Source of the DNA: Leuctra nigra
Lineage: Eukaryota; Arthropoda; Insecta; Plecoptera; Leuctridae
DNA length: 64,000 nucleotides
Assembly (NCBI GenBank): GCA_934045905.1
Contig: OW203766.1
Span: 15,060,309 to 15,124,308 of the forward strand
Reading direction: 5' to 3'
Positions 42,767-54,700 of the stretch are shown here, in pieces. Made by a program: the position numbers and the translations under genes. Numbering within the stretch: position 1 is the first letter of the stretch; each line of letters opens with the position of its first letter. The notes beneath the pieces are model-generated. The model made no database searches and was not told the DNA's origin. It saw only the letters and a list, made by a program, of their open reading frames with translations.

Positions 42767-45700
42767 CTGAAAGAAATTCACAATAAATCAAGATAAGTTA
42801 TTTTAAATTCTTAGACGATAAAGACCACTTGTCACCCGATTCAACTTCTCTAGATGCCATACATGAAAATGGTTCTCAGAACAAAAAACATGTAGTTTTG
42901 AAACTTTAAAGTTATCGGACCGTACAATTTAAATTAGAAAATATTTTCTCCCATCCGTCACCGAACTTCTGCCTTTCTGCTTATAAAGTGTGAATGAATC
43001 TTCTTTCTAACTGACAACAACTTACTTTTTGAACTCCTTGGCTGTAGCTTCTGTGGGGAGTTCGATTATTGCCGGCGTAGATTCAACTCTCACGGTTTCT
43101 AAACAAATCATTATCAACTATTAGGATGATTATACTATAATAATAATCATCTTTCCGCTGGTTCCAATTCAATGGGTCAGGGGGTGGGTGTTCCCACCAA
43201 CACTAGGGCCGCAGGACTACTGGAGACCGGCTGGCCACGCCTGGCGTCTCCTCCTCATCTTCTTTTTCTTCCTCCACTTCCAATTGTTCCACAAACTGCC
43301 TCCACATTGTTCTGTCCTCCCACTGTCTCTCAGCCTCCAACTCACTCCAACTTCCTCCTCTCTCCAGCACATCATCCTTGATCAGTCCAATCCACCTGTC
43401 TCTTGGTCGCCCCACTCTCCGTGTTCCCACTGTAGCCGCTTCAAACACCCGCCTTGGCACTCTGTCGGTTCCCATCCTCTTCATGTGGCCAAACCACCGA
43501 AGCCTCTCTCTGCCCAGCTTGAACCCCAATCTTTCAACCCTCAGCTCTCTTCTTATCTTCATACTTCGAACCCTATCCATTCTTGTCACCCCATTCACAC
43601 TCCTCAAAAACTTCATCTCTGCTGCCTGAAGCTGATCCACTTCCTTTCCTCCAGCTGACCATGTCACTGCCCCGTATGTTAGAATTGGCAGGAAATACAT
43701 TTTAAACATGATCATTTCATGTTTAAACTATAACTATAAACTAGAAAAACTCTCTGTACAACGCGTTGATTATAATTAAACAAATTAAAACTTGAAATAA
43801 TTTTAAAAAATTTATAACGTCGCACAGTTCTGCAGCGAGGCTAATGGCGACGGATGAATGATTATGATGAAGATTGGGAGATGATGGTGAAGAGTAGGTA
43901 AGGATGGTAGTTGGGAAGGAGGCAGTCGTGGCCTATTAGTAGGTTGCCTTCCCAGATATGCCTCTCGACTGAGAGAATACCACGAAAAACCCTCAGTCAG
44001 GAAGGACGGCCGCGGGAATCGAACCCGGGCCTCCGGAATACAAGTTCAGAGCGTTACCACTCAGCCATACCTGTTTCGTGTGTAATTTAGATAAAACTTT
44101 TATTTGTTTTTACAATCCATCCTCATTTTAAATGTATTCTAAACACTCCTTTTTACCTTAAAGTGGACATTTCACCGTCCCAAACTTGTTTCTCTTGAAA
44201 TTAAGTTCAAAAATCGCCATGCATTTTAAAAAAGTCCATTGCTTTAAAAAAAATGTGTTTCCACCCTAAATGGTGTTAGAAATAATGGTAAGAAATAGGT
44301 AGGAAAATGATACGGTAAGGTTCTGGTTTAGACAAATGATACCAATGATACGCAAGATCTCTTACAAAATATTGGGCTGTTGACGCATAATAGTCGGATC
44401 AACAAACTCCTTCGTCTAGGTTTTGCACATTAAGAATGCTCGCTTCGCAACGCGTCATGAAAGTGTTCTCCTAAGTGTTGGTTTACCTCCAGCTCTCTGC
44501 TTTGCCTCCAGATCTCTCAGATGCTGCAGCGTCTCTTCTCTACCGATCTTCTTCGTCTTATCACGGTAGTATTTGTCAAAGAACAGGTCGATCTCGTGGT
44601 CGGTAAAATTAGACCTGGAATGTGAGAGTAATAATTATTATGGATCGATAATCGAATCAAAACTAATAATCGTATTTGTCATCCTTCTTCAAATTGTACT
44701 TTGGTCAACGTTCAAGATGCTGTTTGAGTTCCGAATGTTAGCACAATATCATGATTATACGGAACCGATATTCCACAGTTACGACAACACAAAACAATTG
44801 TGTTGTTGTCAAAATCATTAGCTCAATTAGGAAACTAAACTTAGAGTGTGATCTTAAAGTTTTTAGGTGAAACCGATTATGTTATATGAAATAGAAATAC
44901 ATTACTCGAAATAATTTTCATGATCGATTCATAGATGGATTAAGTGTAAAAAATGAAGCCAAAGGTCCTCTTCAAAAAGAAAAGGAGTTCAAAAGTCAGC
45001 ACTGAAAACTAGTCAAAAAAGTTCAAACGTTTTATTAAAAAAAACTACCCGCGTGCTCATACTATAAATACTACTAAATACTACGTAAATACTACTTCAT
45101 GGATGTCTACTACTTCCTGCGTGTACATACTACTTCCTGCGTGTACATACTTCTTCCTGAGCGTACATACCACTTCCTGAGTGTACATACTACTCCCTGA
45201 GTGAACATACTACTCCCTGAGTGTACATACTACTTCCTGAGTGTGCATACTTCTTCCCGATTGTACATACTACTTCCTGAGTGTACATACTACTGTCTGA
45301 GTGTACATACTATTTCCTGCGAGTACATACTACATCCCGAGTGTACATACTACTCCCTGAGTGAACATACTACTCCCTGAGTGTGCATACTACTTCCTGA
45401 GTGTGCATACTTCTTCCCGAGTGTACATACTACTTCATGAGTGCATACTACTTCCTGAGTGTACATACTACTGCATGAGTGTACATACTATTTACTGCGT
45501 GTACATACTACATCCCGAGTGTACATACTACTGCCTGAGTGTACATACTTCTTGAGTGCAGCGCGGACCTGGTCGTGACTGCGCTGTACGACCTCGCTCT
45601 CCACCGCCGCCTTCTTCTTGCAGCGGAGTTTGTCCATGGCGTTGTGGAAGCCACGGGCAAGGAAGGAAAACATGTCCACGTCGTCGTTCTTCGACGGCTG

Positions 45701-48700
45701 CGATTTCACTTCGGAATAGGTGTCGTTGATGATGGCCAAGAACATGTTCTAACAGGAGGAGGACATGGTCAGAATATTAAGATATACAGCGAAAATGAAG
45801 GACAACTCGTTTCTGAGTGTTTCTACAAATAGTTGACAATACAGCAGTTTGAGTGAAACCCTTTCTGTTCTTTCGTAGAATATTCTGAATTGTCGCTTTT
45901 ATACCATAATGAAACATGATGGACAAAATTAGTAAAATCGCCGAAAGCTCAAAAAGTGTTTTGCTAAAAAGCTGTTCCGAGGTGCTCAACAAAAGTTCGT
46001 CAACTTGTTGATTGCTGAAGCAATAAGCTTAAAGCAATGCGATTGATCAAATCGTTTAGCCAAAAATGTAATGAATAATCTTTTGTTTCCTGATTGATGT
46101 TACTTCATATAGTTACTAAGCTACAGCAGTTATGAGCTGTACGCAACCAACTACAGCTTCGCAACTGTGGCAACTAAAGGCTCGCTTATCAACGCGTTCA
46201 CTGAGCGTTTTCCAACTGTGAAACAATGGTAATTGTCGTCATATTGCTTTAGTTTGGTTTGTTCTACTCACCATCAACACTGAGAACACGAAGAAGATGT
46301 ACGCGAGGAAGAAAAGCGGACCAATGAAGCGGTTGGCCTTCTCGATGGCTTCGTAGTCGAAGTCGCCGAGGATGGTGCGCAGAAGCGAGAACACAGAGTC
46401 TATGAAGGACCTGAACTCCGAGACCTGGCATCGGACACACGACATTATAGATCACGCTTCAGTTAGGGAAATTGAAAAGAGCGCCGTTTAAGGTGGCTGT
46501 ATATCACGTGACTTTTTAACCAAAAAGCTACACATTTTCTATTGGAAGGGTTTAGTTTAGCAAAGACTTCTCCCTCATCAGATAAGTTAGGACACATCTG
46601 TTGGAACATATCTACGCAGAAAAGATCTGCGAAAATAAAATATTAGTTGATTTTACTTCCTTGCACCTAAAACTTCTCAAATCAAGACCTGAAGTTGAAG
46701 GAAATTCTACGAGTTGCCAAGAACAGCAAACATTATTCTAATAAAAAGGCATATGCATCACAAACCTGACGCAATGTCAGAATATATAGCATGCGCTCTT
46801 TCTTCCTCTTTCCAACGAAATGTTGAGATATTAATTATATCCACTATTTTGAATGTAATGATTAAACCACAGCCGTCTGTACAGTCCGGAGCAAGGAAAG
46901 AGGGACTGTACAGACGGCTGTGGATTAAACGAACAGCACTTGGTTTTGACAGTCTTCACACGCGTATGTATACACGATATTTGTATTGTTTTTATTATTA
47001 AAATCACTGCAAAATTCAATAATATTGACTGCAAATATTGATAAGCTCCAGTATGCAGTGAATTTCCTTCATAAATCACATTGGAATACTCAACATGAAC
47101 CATGTAAGGTATGTACTCATAGGTTACTATTTCTTTTGATCGGATGTAGAGAAATAAAGTCACGTGATATACAGCCAATATTTCGCCGCGACGGCTGAGA
47201 GTTTAACATTTTACCAGATTGCAGGAAAACCTGACACAGTACAACAACAATCTTCTTATATGGCCGAATTTTACATGTTTAAATCTGATTCTAAACATAT
47301 GTGTCTTGGTACTATAAAAGTATGGCATTCAACAACGACGAAAGCATTGGGCGCTGTCGTTATAGCCGTATTGCCAATCCCAACATAGATCGAATGTCAA
47401 TGACTGAAGTGTTAAATGTTGAGTACAAAATACATCATGAGGTGTAGGAGTAAGTAAACATTTATAAACGAGAAAGGATGACATTCCAGGACGAACCTGT
47501 GTGCCGAACAGCAGATATCCGAGCTGGGCGAAAGCGCAGAAGACGATGAAGAACATTACTGCGAAGCCAAGCACGTCACTGGCACACTGCAAGCAAACAT
47601 GACACATGATACGATGGCCTTGTTCCGTGTCTATGCTTAAGCTTGAATTACACGGTTCAAGTTTCCTTGAAGGGGTTGAATTCAACCCTTGATTTCAAGG
47701 AAACTTGAAAGAGAATTTAGACGATTTAATGTTTATTGTTGATTGAAGTTGCGGTGAAATTAACAAATGGTTGAAGTATTTCAAGACTTGAAGGAAAATA
47801 GGATATGTTCTAAGTGAGAAGGCTGAAGAGACGTCTTGAATTCAGGACTTGGGCACTTGTTAAATGCTCCAAGTTTTCATTTAGACGATCCAAGTCTTGA
47901 ATTCAACCCTCTTGAAGGGTTGAATTCAAGGAAACTTGAATCGTGTAATTCAGCCTTTAGTCTAGTCTATGCTAACTCATCAACTAATGAGTGCACTGAA
48001 AGTAACGCAAGAGAAGGCATAATGATACGTCGTTCAAATTTCGTCGTTTCCACTATTCTACGGCACCACTAATCTCTCTCTCGTAACTACTTGTACTTGA
48101 AGATCTTGATCCAGCTGCAGAAGATGAGGATGACGATGCTGACGTCGTATATTGTCATTGTCTCAGTCACAACAGCCGTTTGCGTCATAGTTTAACACAA
48201 CTCTCCAATCATATTTGTAAAAATCATGTGGGGACAGTCGTTTGACAACAGATCGACTATGGACAATTTGGGTTGGTTCCCGTCCACCGTATAGTCACCG
48301 CTATATGCCCTGATAAAACTTATACCCTATCGTCGCCTCAGAGTGTAAGTGCTCTATGTCCAACTTTTCCCATCCGGAGAAACAGAGGGTCAAACTGTAT
48401 GATTTTATTAACCCTAAAAAATTTTAAACAAGAACTGTAGTTGTAAGTTTATATTATCACTTATTCGAATGAGAACACTTATTTATGTGTTTCATTGATG
48501 TTTCAGTAACAAACGAAGCGAAAAAAGGTAATTTCCTGTTGAACATAGGACTTTGTGCACATTTCTTAACGAGTGTCTGTTAGAAATGTGGACATAGGTC
48601 TTCTGTATTTGGAAATCAATGCAATAGCCAATTGGCTATTGCAATTGGCTATTGAAAATATTAATGTACCACAATAGCATTGATGCTATTGTGGTACATT

Positions 48701-51700
48701 AATATTTTTTATTTCTCATGAATATTAATGAAGATATTGTATCAGTTAGTGTTACAGAGTGATTAACAATTAATTATTCATATAAATTAAAATTAATTGC
48801 ATTAAATATTTTAGAAATCTATAAAATTACACAAAAAACTCAATTCCACAACAAAATAAATGTAAATAAATCATACAAATAATATCTAACCTACGATCAA
48901 CACTCTTTACAGGGATTGGCAACAAGCAAACCAATCACAGGATGTATTGCTTGGTCATTGAACAAAACATGGCAAATATTCCACTCTCGTGACACATGTC
49001 TTTATCTTTCAAGAAGGCACTGGATACCGTCAGATGTATTTGCTTTTTCTTTGTAAATGACCTGTCAAAATCGAAATGTAGCAATAATCGGCACAGTTTG
49101 TTGAAGCTTAAGATAATAAAGGTAATAATTCAATAAGTTACTTAATTTATTAATCAAATATCACGCAAACATGTCCATTATTTTGTGGTTCAAGTAATAT
49201 GCAAATATGTAATGCGCGCGAATACACGCCATGTGATGGTAATTTGTTTTTCACTCTGGCGGCAATGTATAAAGCTACCTGAAAGTGTGTGTGCAATGCG
49301 TGTGCAATGCGTGTGCAAAACAAAATTTAAAACTATACATTCACCGCGTCCGTTTAACATTGTTCTTATGGGAATGACGTCACATGCGCAGACTGGTTGC
49401 CAATCCCTGTAAAGAGTGTTGATCGTAGATCTAACTACTTAATTTTAATCTTACTCTGACGTGACCTTCGAATTAAGGAATTAACAGCGGGTTTACTAAT
49501 ATCCCATATGCGCGCCAACTTGACAGTTTGAACGTGAGGGAGTGCTCTGATTGGACGATGCGGACATAAAGCAAATGCATCCGAACAAGTCATTGATAAC
49601 TGGACATAGAGCAAACGATTTTCGTTCATAATTACCGTAAAAGTGATAAATTGGAGGAAATTTCAATTGATATAGATCGAGTACATTCTAATACATGACC
49701 TAAACCAAAAATCTCAAAATTTCAAAAATTGGAGATAGATCACTTACACTCTGAAACGACGCTATCACGACTGCCAGTCGTTCACAGACGTAGTATGTTG
49801 CTTAAAATATAGATATTTGTATACAGAGAGATGATTTGCAAGACCGGTGTTATTGCTGGCTTTTATCTCTACATAACGAGGTGGCTGTACACACAGTATC
49901 ATGCACCCTTCGACTTCTAGCAGCTTTTAGTCTTCGGGGACACTCTCGTGTGTTGAATTTGCCGTCTGGCGGCTCGCTTAATTGTTGTTGCCTTATCGGC
50001 TATATCAATTGCCAGGTAGTTAGTCCAGGAAAGTTTTCCAGGTGGGCGATCCCCAGTGGACCGCGTACAAATCTTACATATCACTGAACACTTTAACTTT
50101 CACCAGAATGCTTTCGCTTTCTGGTAACTGAAGGTCGCATGGTCAGTGTCGCGGATGGTCTTTGGACTCTATCTTGGCTGGTGGATGAGAGTGTTGCTAA
50201 TACTCGGATCTTCGGATTCTGTGCATTTTCCAGAGACGCGTAGAACTGCTGGGCAAGTCGTGCAAAGTGGTCTGATATTGGTTCCATGTGTCTTCGGGGA
50301 CACGATTAGATTTCCAGAAGAAGAGTGATTGAGAAGAAATGTGTCAGTACGCAATATTGATACCCGAGATGAAACCCACCCCCGATATGGTGTTGCTCAA
50401 CTGGGAGAGAGTCCTGTTGAGATTGATGTACTTGAAGATCTTGATCCAGCTGCAGAAGATGAGGATTGCGATGCTGCCGTTGTAAATCGCCTCCGATTCC
50501 GCGTACTCTGTGAAGTCCATGTGGGCGGTGTGCTCGTTGAGGTTGTGTAGCTTCTTGTGCACGTTCACCAAGCGAAAGACGCCGAACGCTACGCAACCGT
50601 ACGTGATCTGTCGGCCAACGTACAGGAGTTGTGAGAACAATCCCTGTTCCGGGAGTTTATTCAGTACATGCAATGCAACTCAGAGTATTTTCTTATGCCG
50701 GGTATCCTATTGGCTGTCCAGAGTTGGTCCTACCCAGCCTTAGACAAATTTGGATACAATTGAAAAGTCTCATATAAATTAGGTTTCAGAATAATGTTTT
50801 TGAAAGTTGATATGAGCTTGAAAACATATATATACCTAGTACTATTTTTTATCAAAAGTTAATCCTATTCTCATTGCAAGCATCAATATAATGATTTCAT
50901 TTCTCTAGTCATTTTTACAAAATTACTCCAAAAATAACTTTTAAAAATATATTGGATCGTTCACCTGTAATAGCCAAGACACTCACACTTCATTGTTAAA
51001 ATGTCTACTGTAACATACAGAACCTGATGCAACTGACAACACTTTTAACGGTAAGCATGAAGTGGCAGTCTCATCCTAAAGGATCTTAACTTAAAAATAA
51101 AATAAAATTTACAATTATGCAAAAATTTCGATAAAAAATTACTTGGCACATCGTATATAAAATGTGACTAGAATGCATGTTTTTAGATTATTTTCACGAT
51201 TCATAATATATTATTGAAATGAAATGGGTTATTATGGGTTATTATCTGACAGAATTAAATATCATTACGGCAAATATCAAAACAACGATGCACTTAGAAT
51301 TTCACGATTTTTTAAAATACATTGTAAATCAATTTGTGGACTTGGCCCATATTTTGATACCACTGCTTTCCAGTGCTAATGAGTACAATGAGCTAATGAT
51401 GTATGAATGATGTACGATTGATGATTTTTGTCTGGGTCTTTACGTCGCACTGTTCTGCAGCGAGGCTAATGGCGAAGGATGATTGATTATGATGATTGGG
51501 AGATGATGGTGAAGAGTAGGTAAGTACGGAAGGTGGGAAGGAGGCGGTCGTGGCCTATTAGTAGGGTACCTTCCCAGCATTTAACTGTCGACTGAGGGAA
51601 AACCACGAAAAAACCCTCAGTCAGGAAGGACGGCCGCAGGAATCGAACCCTGGCCTCCGGAATACAAGTTCAGAGCGTTACCACTCAACCAACCTGTTCC

Positions 51701-51707
51701 GTATCGA

Positions 51708-51767
<60 letters not shown>

Positions 51768-54700
51768 CCATGATGTAGCTAATGAGGATTGGCTGGTCAT
51801 TTTCGCTCAGTATTTTTTTTTTATTGAGGAATGATAGTAATGGAAGTGGTAGAAGTAGTAGTTAGTAGTAGGAGTAGTCTGAATTTGAATAAATAACTCA
51901 CAAATATAATAAGGATATCCAGTAAGTTCCAGAAGGACTTGAAATATTCCAACTTGAAGAAGAACATTTCGCGCACCTCCTCAAAGGCGTAGAAAGTGAT
52001 GAAGGCGATGATCATGCAATCGACGCCCATCACAAAGTAGTCCCAGTGGCGGGCGAGGCGGAAGAGTCTCAGCGTGGTCAACCTGAAGGAGGGGATGACG
52101 CTTCCGGTCGCAGGGATCTCGAACACCAACCTGTCAAGCAGCGGACAGAATGAAACACCAACTCCACGCCGACGACATAGTCCCAGGGGCGAGGAGGAAG
52201 AGACTCAGCGTGGTCAACCTGTAGGAGGGGATGACGCTTCCGGTCGCAGGGATCTCGAACACCAACCTGTCAAGCAGCGGACAGAATGAAACAGCAACTC
52301 CACGCCGACGACATAGTCCCAGGGGCGAGGCGGAAGAGTCTCAGCGTGGTCAACCTATAGGAGGGGATGACGCTTCCGGTCGCAGGGATCTCGAACACCA
52401 ACCTGTCAAGCAGCGGACAGAATGAAACACCAACTCCACGCCGACGACATAGTCCCAGGGGCAAGGCGGAAGAGTCTCAGCGTGGTCAACCTGTAGGAGG
52501 GGATGACGCTTCCGGTCGCAGGGATCTCGAACACCAACCTGTCAAGCAGCGGACAGAATGAAACAGCAACTCCACGCCGACGATATAGTCCCAGGGGCGA
52601 GGAGGAAGAGACTCAGCGTGGTCAACCTGTAGGAGGGGATGACGCTTCCGGTCGCAGGGATCTCGAACACCAACCTGTCAAGCAGCGGACAGAATGAAAC
52701 AGCAACTCCACGCCGACGACATAGTCCCAGGGGCGAGGCGGAAGAGTCTCAGCGTGGTCAACCTGTAGGAGGGGATGACGCTTCCGGTCGCAGGGATCTC
52801 GAACACCAACCTGTCAAGCAGCGGACAGAATGAAACACCAACTCCACGCCGACGACATAGTCCCAGGGGCGAGGAGGAAGAGACTCAGCGTGGTCAACCT
52901 GTAGGAGGGGATGACGCTTCCGGTCGCAGGGATCTCGAACACCAACCTGTCAAGCAGCGGACAGAATGAAACACCAACTCCACGCCGACGACATAGTCCC
53001 AGGGGCGAGGCGGAAGAGTCTCAGCGTGGTCAACCTGTAGGAGGGGATGACGCTTCCGGTCGCAGGGATCTCGAACACCAACCTGTCAAGCAGCGGACAG
53101 AATGAAACACCAACTCCACGCCGACGACATAGTCCCTGGGACGAGGCGGAAGAGTCTCAGCGTGGTCAACCTGTAGGAGGGGATGACGCTTCCGGTCGCA
53201 GGGATCTCGAACACCAACCTGTCAAGCAGCGGACAGAATGAAACACCAACTCCACGCCGACGACATAGTCCCAGGGGCGAGGAGGAAGAGACTCAGCGTG
53301 GTCAACCTGTAGGAGGGGATGACGCTTCCGGTCGCAGGGATCTCGAACACCAACCTGTCAAGCAGTGGACAGAATGAAACAGCAACTCCACGCCGACGAC
53401 ATAGTCCCAGGGGCGAGGCGGAAGAGTCTCAGCGTGGTCAACCTGTAGGAGGGGATGACGCTTCCGGTCGCAGGGAACAACAACCTGTCAAGCAGCGGAC
53501 AGAATGAAACACCAACTCCACGCCGACGACATAGTCCCAAGCGAGGCGGAAGAGTCTCAGCGTGGTCAACCTGTAGGAGGGGATGACGCTTCCGGTCGCA
53601 GGGATCTCGAACACCAACCTGTCAAGCAGCGGACAGAATGAAACACCAACTCCACGCCGACGACATAGTCCCAGGGGCGAGGAGGAAGAGACTCAGCGTG
53701 GTCAACCTGTAGGAGGGGATGACGCTTCCGGTCGCAGGGATCTCGAATAACAACCTGTCAAGCAGCGGACAGAATGAAACACCAACTCCACGCCGACGAC
53801 ATAGTCCCAGGGGCGAGGAGGAAGAGACTCAGCGTGGTCAACCTGTAGGAGGGGATGACGCTTCCGGTCGCAGGGAACACCAACCTGTCAAGCAGCGGAC
53901 AGAATGAAACAGCAACTCCACGCCGACGATATAGTCCCAGGGGCGAGGAGGAAGAGACTCAGCGTGGTCAACCTGTAGGAGGGGATGACGCTTCCGGTCG
54001 CAGGGATCTCGAACACCAACCTGTCAAGCAGCGGACAGAATGAAACACCAACTCCACGCCAACGACATAGTCCCAGGGGCGAGGAGGAAGAGACTCAGCG
54101 TGGTCAACCTGTAGGAGGGGATGACGTTTCCGGTCGCAGGGATCTCGAACACCAACCTGTCAAGCAGCGGACAGAATGAAACACCAACTCCACGCCGACG
54201 ACATAGTCCCAGGGGCGAGGAGGAAGAGACTCAGCGTGGTCAACCTGTAGGAGGGGATGACGCTTCCGGTCGCAGGGATCTCGAACACCAACCTGTCAAG
54301 CAGCGGACAGAATGAAACACCAACTCCACGCTGACGACATAGTCCCTGGGACGAGGCGGAAGAGTCTCAGCGTGGTCAACCTGTAGGAGAAGATGACGCT
54401 TCCGGTCGCAGGGATCTCGAACAGCAACCTGTCAAGCAGCGGACAGAATGAAACAGCAACTCCACGCCGACGACATAGTCCCAGGGGCGAAGAGGAAGAG
54501 TCTCAGCTTGGTCAACCTGTAGGAGGGGATGACGCTTCCGGTCGCAGGGATCTCGAACACCAACCTGTCAAGCAGCGGACAGAATGAAACAGCAACTCCA
54601 CGCCGACGACATAGTCCCTGGGACGAGGCGGAAGAGTCTCAGCGTGGTCAACCTGTAGGAGGGGATGACGCTTCCGGTCGCAGGGATCTCGAACACCAAC

